From the NCBI GenBank assembly GCA_937925595.1, contig CALALQ010000039.1, positions 1 to 64,000 of the forward strand: a DNA stretch of 64,000 nt. The letters run 5' to 3'. The notes under the pieces are model-generated. The model had not been told where the DNA came from. It ran no database searches and was given only the letters and a program-made list of their open reading frames with translations. Shown one piece after another: positions 15,835-23,617 of the stretch (position 1 is its first letter; each line of letters starts with the position of its first letter). This DNA comes from an uncultured Demequina sp. Lineage in GTDB: Bacteria; Actinomycetota; Actinomycetes; Actinomycetales; Demequinaceae. The position numbers and the translations under genes were made by a program.

Positions 15835-16971
15835 TCAGCCGCGGCGCGCCTCTGCGGCTCGAGCCAGGTCGAGGTCGAATCCTTCGTGGCGGATGCGAGC
15901 GTCGGTGTAGATCAGCGCGTACACGGTCCCCATGTACGCGTAGGTGAACACGTACGTGATGACAGCGCCGACCACCATGATGATGACGAACACCATCGTG
16001 TACACCCACTCGCCGCTGATGCCGAGTCCAAGGAACACGAAGCCGACGATCGTGAACATGTACTGCAGCACCTGCATAGTGATGCCGATGATGAGCGCGG
16101 TCACAAGCACGATGAGGATCGACCACCAGAAGCGGCCTCTCATGACCTGGATCGAGCGCTTGATCGACGCGATGGCGCCATTGCGCTCAAGCACCACGAC
16201 GACGCGAGCGATGGCACCCATCATGTAGACGGGGAAGCTCAGCAGTCCCAGGCCGAACAGCGCTAGCCAGCCGAAGCCGGCCATGACCGCGCTGTCTTCA
16301 GCAATTCCCGCGATGATCAGCACGAATCCCGGCGCGACGAGCAGGAGGGAGGCGAGCGTGGTGATGAGCCATACGAGCAGCACGCCACCCAGGCGCGGGC
16401 CCAGCGCCTTGAACGCTTCGGCAACGCTGATCCGCTCACCAAGGATCGCCCGGGCGAGCCCGAGCGCGACGAGCGAGCTCGCGATGGCCTCCGCGAGCAG
16501 CAGGGCGATCAAAGCGGCGATGCCAACGATGATCGTCGAGGCCTGCACCCCCGTGGTGCTGGCCGTGGGTGCGGTGATCGCGAGGGAGGGATCGGTGAAG
16601 GCGAGCCACAGGGCAGCGGCGAGCAGCAGCATCGAGGCGCCGACGACGAGCAGCGGCCCGCCAATCACGACGCCGCGATTGAAGCGCATCGCCTTGAAGG
16701 GAACGCCAAGGAACTCGCCAAAGCTCACGGGGCGCAGCGGGATGATTCCCGGCTGCCACGAGCGGTAGGTGGGGGCGGCCTGCGGGGCGGCAGAGGCGGC
16801 GACGACCTGCGGCTGCGCCGGCGCCGCGTACTGGGCCGGCGCTGGGGCCGGGGTCTGCGCTCCGGCTGGCGCAGCGTCGGGCAGGGCAGGCTCAGTCACC
16901 TGTCCCGGTGCGACCCAGTCCTGGCCGTTGGTGCCGTCGTTCACGCGAAAGTCCTTCCAGACGCGGCCCAT
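15835..16971 (-). CDS. Multi-spanning membrane protein with Ala/Pro-rich N-terminus
   Basis: The 378-residue product has about 70 residues rich in Ala, Pro and Gln, then six or more membrane helices beginning with PGIIPLRPVSFGEFLGVPFK. This entry motif and the overall layout resemble the membrane domain family related to glycerophosphodiester phosphodiesterase membrane regions. No catalytic residues are visible. It is the first gene of the DUF4129/DUF4350/MoxR/DUF58 operon. ATG 16971 gives the longest product; an in-frame start near VNDGTNGQDW is possible. Divergent from mtrA. Confidence 0.75.
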   Translation of the reverse strand: MGRVWKDFRVNDGTNGQDWVAPGQVTEPALPDAAPAGAQTPAPAPAQYAAPAQPQVVAASAAPQAAPTYRSWQPGIIPLRPVSFGEFLGVPFKAMRFNRGVVIGGPLLVVGASMLLLAAALWLAFTDPSLAITAPTASTTGVQASTIIVGIAALIALLLAEAIASSLVALGLARAILGERISVAEAFKALGPRLGGVLLVWLITTLASLLLVAPGFVLIIAGIAEDSAVMAGFGWLALFGLGLLSFPVYMMGAIARVVVVLERNGAIASIKRSIQVMRGRFWWSILIVLVTALIIGITMQVLQYMFTIVGFVFLGLGISGEWVYTMVFVIIMVVGAVITYVFTYAYMGTVYALIYTDARIRHEGFDLDLARAAEARRG

Positions 16972-17021
16972 CGTGCCAGGCCCCCGACGAAGGCGCGGCG
17001 GACTCGCCGAACCTTGCTGGG

Positions 17022-17027
17022 CATAAT
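17022..17027 (+). promoter_or_regulatory. Possible -10 element of mtrA
   Basis: CATAAT at 17022-17027, with the overlapping TAATAT, lies six bases before ATG 17034. If used as a -10 box, the transcript would start at or next to the ATG and be leaderless, which is common in actinobacteria. No good -35 box is visible about 17 bases upstream. Confidence 0.35.
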
Positions 17028-17033
17028 ATCCGT

Positions 17034-17717
17034 ATGACAGCCCGGATCCTGGTGGTCGACGACGACCCCGCAGTCGCTGAGATGATCGGCATCGTCCTGC
17101 GAGCCGACGGTTTTGAGACCGAGTTCTGCGACCACGGCGACCGTGCGCTCGACATCTTCCGCGAGACCCATCCCGACGTGGTGCTCCTGGACCTCATGCT
17201 TCCTGGTCGCAGCGGTATCGACATCTGTCGAGACATCCGCGCAGAGTCCGGGGTGCCCATCATCATGCTCACGGCCAAGTCCGACACCGTGGATGTGGTG
17301 CTTGGCCTCGAGTCCGGAGCTGACGACTACGTTCCCAAGCCGTTCAAGCCGCGAGAGCTCATCGCGCGCGTGCGCGCCCGCCTGCGCCGCAACGATGCCG
17401 CCGCTCCCGCGATCGTGCGCATCGGCGACCTCGAGATCGACGTCACCGGCCACCGCGTGACGCGAGCGGGCGAAGTCATCCAGCTCACTCCGCTCGAGTT
17501 CGACGTGCTCGTGACGCTCGCGCGCTCTCCCGGTCAGGTGTTCACGCGCGAGGTGCTGCTTGAGGATGTGTGGGGCTACCGTCACGCGGCAGACACGCGA
17601 CTTGTCAACGTCCACATTCAGCGGCTGCGCGCCAAGATCGAGCGCGACCCGGAGAACCCGGAGATCGTCGTGACGGTGCGTGGCGTTGGCTATAAGGCCG
17701 GTGGCGTGTCGTCGTGA
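17034..17717 (+). CDS. mtrA: Response regulator MtrA
   Basis: The 227-residue OmpR-type regulator has a receiver domain (VVDDDPAVAEMI, phosphoacceptor Asp53 in VVLLDLMLPG, Lys in VPKPFKPREL) and a winged-helix DNA-binding domain ending in the TVRGVGYKAG signature. The mtrA-mtrB-lpqB order with 4-base overlaps identifies it as MtrA, the essential actinobacterial regulator of cell division and cell-wall hydrolase genes. ATG 17034 starts directly with MTARILVVDDD. A candidate target in this window lies upstream of the secreted carboxypeptidase at 45487. Confidence 0.95.
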   Translation: MTARILVVDDDPAVAEMIGIVLRADGFETEFCDHGDRALDIFRETHPDVVLLDLMLPGRSGIDICRDIRAESGVPIIMLTAKSDTVDVVLGLESGADDYVPKPFKPRELIARVRARLRRNDAAAPAIVRIGDLEIDVTGHRVTRAGEVIQLTPLEFDVLVTLARSPGQVFTREVLLEDVWGYRHAADTRLVNVHIQRLRAKIERDPENPEIVVTVRGVGYKAGGVSS

Positions 17718-19372
17718 GACTGCGTGGGCGCTCGATTGGCGACGCCGCTGCGACGCCTTCCAAGCGCTTCGCATGGCGGTGGCGGCGGTCACTGCTGTTC
17801 CGAGTGGTTGTCACGACCCTTGTCATCGGCCTCGGCACGGTCGCGCTGCTCGGCGCCTACGTCAACACGGAGATCCGCGACGGACTCGTTGACGCTCGTG
17901 TGGATCGCGCGCTGCAGCAGTCGGCGAACGACGTAGCAACGGCGCAGAAGGACATTGACGCGTCTACTGCAGAGAACCCTGGCGATCTGCAGACGCTCGT
18001 GCGTGATGTCGCGACCAAGCTCGGCGTGCTTGGTGGAGACTCGCGCAGGGTCGTGATCCTGCAAAGTCCTGGCAACACGTCTCCGCTGCCCGTGACCGCC
18101 GGCGCATTCAATCCTTCGCTGGTTTCCGTGGTCACCGACGACATGCGCACCGCAGTTGAGGAGGGGCTCACCCAGCCGTACCAGTTCGTCGAGCTGCCAG
18201 CCGGAGAGCCCGGCCTGGTGGTGGGCTCTCCCATCGAGTTCCGTCTCGCGGGAGAGTACGAGTTGTACTTCATCTATTCGCTCCAGGACGAGCAGGACAC
18301 CCTGTCGCTCATCCAGCGCGTCCTCGCACTCGGCGGCGGCATGCTCGTCGCCCTCGTCGTGTTCATGACCTGGTGGGTCACGAACCAGGCGGTGCGCCCC
18401 GTCCGCGATGGTGCTCGCGTCGCGGCCCGCCTCGCAGAGGGGCGCCTCAGCGAGCGCATGAAGGTGCGCGGCAACGACGAGATGGCGACGCTCGCGCGCA
18501 CGTTCAATGAGATGGCAGAGTCGCTCCAGCGCCAGATCACGCGAATGGAGGAGCTGTCTCGCCTTCAGCGCCGCTTCGTCTCTGACGTCTCCCACGAGCT
18601 CAGGACGCCGCTCACGACGGTCCGCATGGCCTCTGACGTGCTGTTCGATGCCCGCGCGGACTTCCCGCCCCAAGTCGCCCGGTCCGCCGAGCTGCTCAGC
18701 AATCAGCTTGACCGCTTCGAGGCGCTGCTCGCCGACCTGCTCGAGATCAGCCGCATCGACGCCGGCGCGGCGCGGCTCGAGTTTGAGGAGATCTCGCTCA
18801 CGGACATCGTCCGCGACGAGGTCGAGGCGATGCAGCACCCAGCGAGCACCATTGGCGTGGAGCTGCGGCTGTGGGTCGCTGAGGGCGAGCATGTCGCATC
18901 GATGGACCGCCCTCGCGTGGGCCGCATCGTCCGCAACCTGCTGTCCAATGCGATCGAGCACGCGCAAGAGCACCCCGTGGACATCGGCATCAGTTCGAAC
19001 GGCCGTGCGGTAGCGGTCGTGGTACGCGACTACGGCATCGGCCTCACGCCCCAACAGGTGGACCGTGTCTTCGACCGCTTCTGGCGCGCCGACGCTGCAC
19101 GCGCCCGCACGATGGGCGGCACCGGCCTCGGCTTGTCGATCGCTCGCGAGGACGCGCGACTGCACGGCGGCAAGCTCGAAGCGTGGGGCCGTCCGGGCAA
19201 GGGGGCGAGCTTCCGACTGCTGCTGCCGCGCACCTCTCGCGGGCTCGGCCAGGACGCCCCGCTCCCGCTCGCGATGAGGGAAAGCGAGTTCGAGGCGCTC
19301 GGCCCTCGCGTCGCGGTTGAGTCCGTGGCGGAGTTCGGCTCCGATGCTGAGCTGTCAGGGAGCGCGTCATGA
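17714..19372 (+). CDS. mtrB: Sensor histidine kinase MtrB
   Basis: The 552-residue kinase has an N-terminal membrane segment near residues 33-58, an extracellular sensor region of about 150 residues, a second membrane segment (ALGGGMLVALVVFMTWWV), a HAMP domain, the dimerisation/phosphoacceptor motif SDVSHELRTPLTTVRMA with His294, and ATPase motifs NLLSNAIEHA, DYGIGLTP and GTGLGLSIA. It phosphorylates MtrA. GTG 17714 overlaps the mtrA stop by GTGA. Confidence 0.95.
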   Translation: MRLRGRSIGDAAATPSKRFAWRWRRSLLFRVVVTTLVIGLGTVALLGAYVNTEIRDGLVDARVDRALQQSANDVATAQKDIDASTAENPGDLQTLVRDVATKLGVLGGDSRRVVILQSPGNTSPLPVTAGAFNPSLVSVVTDDMRTAVEEGLTQPYQFVELPAGEPGLVVGSPIEFRLAGEYELYFIYSLQDEQDTLSLIQRVLALGGGMLVALVVFMTWWVTNQAVRPVRDGARVAARLAEGRLSERMKVRGNDEMATLARTFNEMAESLQRQITRMEELSRLQRRFVSDVSHELRTPLTTVRMASDVLFDARADFPPQVARSAELLSNQLDRFEALLADLLEISRIDAGAARLEFEEISLTDIVRDEVEAMQHPASTIGVELRLWVAEGEHVASMDRPRVGRIVRNLLSNAIEHAQEHPVDIGISSNGRAVAVVVRDYGIGLTPQQVDRVFDRFWRADAARARTMGGTGLGLSIAREDARLHGGKLEAWGRPGKGASFRLLLPRTSRGLGQDAPLPLAMRESEFEALGPRVAVESVAEFGSDAELSGSAS

Positions 19373-21108
19373 TCGCGGCCCGACGCTGGCTTGGGTCGGC
19401 AGCCCTCGCGGCTGCCGCGATGCTGCTCACCGCATGCACCACGATTCCCACCTCGGGCCCCGTCAATGAGGGCACGGGAGTGGTGTCGTCCGCGGAGCCG
19501 TTCGTGCCCATTGCTGACGGTCCGCGCCTCGACGACGGCCCCACACAGATCGTCAACGGCTTTGTGCGCGCCTCCACCGCGGGCTTCGCAAGCGACTTCT
19601 CCGTTGCGCGCGAGTTCCTCACGCAGGAGGCGGCAGCCTCGTGGGATCCCACGGAGAAGGTCATCGTCTTCGACTCTGGCGCGCTCACGCCCACGTTCGA
19701 TGCGACCACGGCGACCGTCACCTACGACATCCCAGTCAAGGCGACGGTCGACTCGTCGGGTCACCTGACGGAGGCCGCTGACGGTACGCGACAGACGCTG
19801 CGGTTCGGGATGCAGATGAACGATGAGGGGCAGTGGCGCATCTCCGGCCTGGACAACGGCGCGATCCTCGCCTACGCCTCATTCCAGGGCCTGTTCACGG
19901 ATGTGGACCTCATCTTCGCGAGCGTCGACGAGTCGACACAGGTGCCGGACCAGCGCTGGTTCCCAGCGAACAAGGCCGCAACGCTCGCGGCCAAGGAGCT
20001 TGTCGAGGGACCCTCGCCGCTGCTCGCGGGCGCGGTGCACACGGGCTTCCCTGCGACGTCCGCTCTCGAGGTCGAGTCGGTCCAGGTGACGAATGGTGTC
20101 GCGTCGGTGCAGCTCACTGCGGACTCCGCAGGCAATGCCGCGGAGCGCTCCCTTGCCCAGCAGCAGATGGACCTCACGCTGAGGTCGGTGGGCGGCATCA
20201 GCGCGGTCGCGGTGACGGTGGGCGGGCTGCCGCTCGGAGGCGACGGCTCTGCGGCGCTGGGTCCCGCCCCGCTTCCCGGCATCGAGGCGTACGCCTTCGT
20301 CAATGAGCGCCTTGGCATGTGGGACGGTGCCGACGTGTGGCAGGTGCGCAACTCCGTGGGAGGCCTGCCGCCGAACTCTCGCGGCATCGCGCGCACCTTC
20401 ACGGACGGCCGTGCGGTGTGGCTCCTCGGTGCGGGAACGCTCGTGTCCTCCGACGCCGTTTATGAGGGTGCGAAGTCGCTCGACCCGGCGCCTGAAAGCG
20501 ACGACCCTGCCGGGTCGGTCATGAAGACCACCACCTTGTACGAGGGCACCTCCCTGATCAACCCATCGACGGACCGCCACGGCTGGATCTGGACGGCGGA
20601 GCGCGATGGCGAGCACGGCCTCATCGCCGTCGACGGCAGCGGCGAGGCGATTCAGCTCGACGCCGATTGGCTGCGCGGCACCACGATTCAGGCCCTCGCG
20701 CTGTCGAGGGACGGCGCCCGCGTCGCGGTGCTGTCGCGAGCAGGAGGCCGCCAAATGCTTGAGTTCGCGGCGATTGTGCGCGGAGACGACGGTGCCCCGC
20801 TGTCGATCGGCGAGCCGCAGACCTACGGAATCGACCTCGGGCCGTCGATCGGCCTGACGTGGCTCGACGACCTCACGGTCGCGGTGCTCGGCGAAGCCGG
20901 CGGCGATGTGCAGAACGACCTGTGGCTCGTCGATGTTGGCGGCTTCACCACGGAGATGAAGGCCGTGACCAACGCCGTCGACATCACCGCTCGCCAGGGA
21001 GAGCGCTCGCTCATCGTCGTCGACGCTGGCGGCAGCGTGTACATCCGCTCTGGCACCGTGTGGTCCAAGGTCACCACCGGCGTGCGCGAGCTCGCCTACT
21101 CGGGCTGA
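19369..21108 (+). CDS. lpqB: Lipoprotein LpqB
   Basis: The 579-residue lipoprotein has the signal LAAAAMLLTAC with lipobox LTAC, a GerMN-type domain in the first half (GFVRASTAGFASDF) and a C-terminal beta-propeller-like region. LpqB interacts with the MtrB sensor domain and modulates the MtrAB system in mycobacteria; in this gene order it is diagnostic. ATG 19369 overlaps the mtrB stop by ATGA. A CCGACGCTG core word lies at 19380, at the very start of the gene. Confidence 0.95.
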   Translation: MIAARRWLGSAALAAAAMLLTACTTIPTSGPVNEGTGVVSSAEPFVPIADGPRLDDGPTQIVNGFVRASTAGFASDFSVAREFLTQEAAASWDPTEKVIVFDSGALTPTFDATTATVTYDIPVKATVDSSGHLTEAADGTRQTLRFGMQMNDEGQWRISGLDNGAILAYASFQGLFTDVDLIFASVDESTQVPDQRWFPANKAATLAAKELVEGPSPLLAGAVHTGFPATSALEVESVQVTNGVASVQLTADSAGNAAERSLAQQQMDLTLRSVGGISAVAVTVGGLPLGGDGSAALGPAPLPGIEAYAFVNERLGMWDGADVWQVRNSVGGLPPNSRGIARTFTDGRAVWLLGAGTLVSSDAVYEGAKSLDPAPESDDPAGSVMKTTTLYEGTSLINPSTDRHGWIWTAERDGEHGLIAVDGSGEAIQLDADWLRGTTIQALALSRDGARVAVLSRAGGRQMLEFAAIVRGDDGAPLSIGEPQTYGIDLGPSIGLTWLDDLTVAVLGEAGGDVQNDLWLVDVGGFTTEMKAVTNAVDITARQGERSLIVVDAGGSVYIRSGTVWSKVTTGVRELAYSG

Positions 21109-21147
21109 CGCAGGCTTTTCCACAGCCGTCGCCCGCGCGCGTCGCGC

Positions 21148-21858
21148 ATGCCCGACGCTGTTGCCATGCTTCTCGCCGACCTCGCCAGGGACGCCGCCCG
21201 GCTGTTCGTGCCAGTCGCGTGCGCCGGCTGCGGCCTCGACGACGTGCCGCTGTGCGAATCCTGCGCAGCGCTGTGGTGGGAGGAGCCGTTCCTCGCCCAC
21301 GAGTGGGCGGGTCGCCTCGCTGTGGTTGGCCGGTCACCCATGCCGGTGTGGGCCGTGAACGAACTCGAGGGGCCGGTGCACCGCGCGATCGCCACGTGGA
21401 AGGACGGCGGTCGCAGGGATCTCGACGCAGTCTTCGCGGCGGCTGCGGGTCGCGCCGCAGCGACCATTGCACCCGCTCTGTCTCCTGTGGGGCCGCTCAT
21501 GGTCGTGCCGCTGCCGTCAAAGCCGCGATCGGTGCGCAGGCGCGGAGCCGACCTCACACGAGTGCTTGGCCACAGCGTCGGGCGGGCGCTTGGCGCTCCC
21601 TGCGTGCGCGCGCTTGAGGCGATCGGAGGGGAGTCTCGCGGCAGCTCAAGCAAGGGAAGATGGGCCTCTGCAGAGGTGCGCGTGACGCGACTACCAGGGG
21701 CTGGAACCGCCCTCTTGGTCGACGACGTGATGTCTACGGGAGCCACGCTAGCCAGGGCCGCGGACGCTCTCGAGGCGGTTTCCGTGCCCGTGATTGGGGC
21801 GCTCGTGTTGGCCGCGTCACCCCGGCGTGACGTTGGCTCCCGCAGGGGGTTAGGGTAG
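21148..21858 (+). CDS. ComF family phosphoribosyltransferase-like protein
   Basis: The 236-residue protein has the ComF layout: an N-terminal zinc-finger-like CAGCGLDDVPLCESC near residues 25-40, WKDGGRRDL, VPLPSKPRSVRRRGAD, and a C-terminal PRPP-binding loop VDDVMSTGATLARAA. In transformable bacteria ComF acts with ComFA in DNA import; elsewhere its role is unclear. It starts at ATG 21148 (or ATG 21166) 39 bases after lpqB. The gene begins with ATGCCCGACGCTGTTG, a near copy of the recurrent word, and contains an exact inverted copy at 21570-21581. Confidence 0.88.
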   Translation: MPDAVAMLLADLARDAARLFVPVACAGCGLDDVPLCESCAALWWEEPFLAHEWAGRLAVVGRSPMPVWAVNELEGPVHRAIATWKDGGRRDLDAVFAAAAGRAAATIAPALSPVGPLMVVPLPSKPRSVRRRGADLTRVLGHSVGRALGAPCVRALEAIGGESRGSSSKGRWASAEVRVTRLPGAGTALLVDDVMSTGATLARAADALEAVSVPVIGALVLAASPRRDVGSRRGLG

Positions 21859-21861
21859 GGC
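21833..21861 (+). promoter_or_regulatory. Possible promoter of hpf
   Basis: TTGGCT at 21833-21838 and TAGGGC at 21856-21861 are separated by 17 bases, a spacing suited to a housekeeping promoter, and would give a leader of about 110 bases before hpf. The boxes match the consensus only partly and overlap the end of comF. Confidence 0.3.
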
Positions 21862-21888
21862 CATAGGACCACCCTTCGATGTCGGGGA

Positions 21889-21947
21889 GGTGATGCGGGA
21901 GGCGCACGACAGCGCCGCGATCACCACGTGAGGGCCCGTTGCGGCCC
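21889..21947 (+). promoter_or_regulatory. Structured leader upstream of hpf
   Basis: Two stem-loops can be drawn in the hpf leader. The first pairs GGTGAT (21889-21894) with ATCACC (21920-21925) around an inner stem GGCGC (21901-21905) with GCGCC (21912-21916). The second pairs GGGCC (21932-21936) with GGCCC (21943-21947). A conserved RNA called the raiA motif is known upstream of this gene family in Firmicutes and Actinobacteria; the position fits, but the region is short and the consensus cannot be checked here. Confidence 0.4.
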
Positions 21948-21979
21948 GGAACCACCTAGAGCGTTGAAGGAGCATCGTC

Positions 21980-22666
21980 ATGGACATCGCCATCGTCGGA
22001 CGGCACACCAAGGTCAACGAGCCACTGCGCACTCGCATCGAGGAGCGCATGGACAAGATCAGGGAGCTTGCCCCGCGCGCGACGCGCGCAGAGGTGCATG
22101 TGTGCCACGAGCGCAACCCGCGAGTCGCGAGCGAGAAGGAGCGGGTCGAGATCACGCTCCGCGGTGCTCGGGGCGTGGTTCGCGCAGAGGCCTCCGCATT
22201 GGACAGGGAGGCCGCCTTCGACGCGGCGTACGCCAAGCTTACTCAGCAGCTGCGCAAGCTCCACGAGAAGAAGGTGCACCGTCACCAGGGGAAGATCGGG
22301 CTCAAGGCAGTCGCCACCCCGCCCGCCGGGATCCCCGAGCTCACTCCTCAGCTCGCGACTGAGAGTGCCCCCGAGCACGTCGAGAGCGTCGAGGAGTGGG
22401 AAGGCGCACCGGAAGGCGCGACTCGCGAAGTCCCGATCGACGGCACCCCCATCGTCATCCGCTCCAAGACCCACACGGCGTCTCCGATGACCGTCACAGA
22501 GGCGATCGACCGCATGGAGCTCGTGGGCCACGACTTCTTCCTGTTCCACGACGTGGAATCCGACCTGCCGTCCGCGGTGTACCGTCGTCGCGGCTGGACC
22601 TATGGCGTGCTGCACCTGCAGACCGTCGCAGCCGAAGACGTTGAGGAATCGAGGGAGAGCGCATAA
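21980..22666 (+). CDS. hpf: Ribosome hibernation-promoting factor, long form (HPF/RaiA)
   Basis: The 228-residue protein has an N-terminal S30AE domain (MDIAIVGRHTKVNEPLRTRI, residues 1-100) that binds the small-subunit decoding centre. A variable linker follows, then the C-terminal dimerisation domain (VIRSKTHTASPMTVTEAI, FFLFHDVESDLPSAVYRRRGWTYGVL reads as one block). Long HPF joins two 70S ribosomes into inactive 100S dimers in stationary phase. A GGAG ribosome binding site precedes ATG 21980. The comparatively long leader has pairable stems. Confidence 0.93.
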   Translation: MDIAIVGRHTKVNEPLRTRIEERMDKIRELAPRATRAEVHVCHERNPRVASEKERVEITLRGARGVVRAEASALDREAAFDAAYAKLTQQLRKLHEKKVHRHQGKIGLKAVATPPAGIPELTPQLATESAPEHVESVEEWEGAPEGATREVPIDGTPIVIRSKTHTASPMTVTEAIDRMELVGHDFFLFHDVESDLPSAVYRRRGWTYGVLHLQTVAAEDVEESRESA

Positions 22667-22689
22667 GCACCACCGCCGCATCCCCCCGG

Positions 22690-23580
22690 ATGCGGCCCAG
22701 AGATTTCCTCCTCGCCGTCGCCGCCGCCTGCTTATGGGGCGGCGGCGGTGTGCTGGGAGTGGTCTTTGGGCGGCACGAGGGCCTGGAACCCGTAGGGATC
22801 GCTACCTGGCGCATGGGGCTCGCAGGTGTCTCACTGCTGCTCGCGCTCGCGGTGCTTGGCAGGCTGCACCCGCAGCGGTGGACCCGCGCCATGTGGGTCC
22901 GCATGCTCATCACGGGCGCGCTCACGGCACTCTTCGAGTACACCTTCTTCACGGCTGTGACCATGGCGAGCGTCGGGCTCGCGACGCTCATCGGCATTGG
23001 CTCCGCGCCGGTCGTCGTCGCCGTCTATGACGCGCTGACCACCCGCAGCCGCCCTCCGGGCCGGCACCTCGCCGCACTGGTGATGTCGCTCGCTGGACTC
23101 GGGCTGCTCGTCGGCGGCAGCGTCGGGCGGGGAAGCGCGATGGTGCTTGGCGCGCTCATTGCGCTCGCCGCGGGAGCCTCCTTCGCCGCGATCACCATCG
23201 TCAACCGCCGGCCCATCCCCGGGCTCGGCGCGATCGCGCTCACGGGCGGCACGTTCACTGCGGGAGCGATCATGCTGCTGCCGTTCGCGCTCCTTGCGGG
23301 CACCGGCATGCCGCACGATGCCGAGGGCTGGGCGATCGCCATCGCTCTTGGCGTGGGCATCACCGCGATTGCGTACGTGTTCTTCCTCGCCTCGCTCGCG
23401 ACGGTGCCCCCGTTTGTGGCGACGATCGTCACGCTGCTCGAGCCGCTCATCGGAGCGATTCTTGGCGCGATAGTGTTCGGCGAGAGGCTGGGAATCGCCG
23501 GTGTGGTTGGCGGCGCGATCCTGGGTGCGGCGGTGCTGCTGTTGCGCCCTGAGCGTGATGAGCCAGAGACCATCCACTGA
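22690..23580 (+). CDS. EamA/DMT family transporter
   Basis: The 296-residue protein has ten predicted membrane helices in two EamA repeats. The first begins FLLAVAAACLWGGGGVLGVV; the second contains LEPLIGAILGAIVFGERLG, the typical final-helix signature. Members of the drug/metabolite transporter superfamily export metabolites or amino acids; the substrate is not predictable. It starts at ATG 22690, 23 bases after hpf, possibly co-transcribed. Confidence 0.88.
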   Translation: MRPRDFLLAVAAACLWGGGGVLGVVFGRHEGLEPVGIATWRMGLAGVSLLLALAVLGRLHPQRWTRAMWVRMLITGALTALFEYTFFTAVTMASVGLATLIGIGSAPVVVAVYDALTTRSRPPGRHLAALVMSLAGLGLLVGGSVGRGSAMVLGALIALAAGASFAAITIVNRRPIPGLGAIALTGGTFTAGAIMLLPFALLAGTGMPHDAEGWAIAIALGVGITAIAYVFFLASLATVPPFVATIVTLLEPLIGAILGAIVFGERLGIAGVVGGAILGAAVLLLRPERDEPETIH

Positions 23581-23617
23581 ACGCCTACGATAATCCCTGA
23601 CCCAAGGAGGAGTTTCA

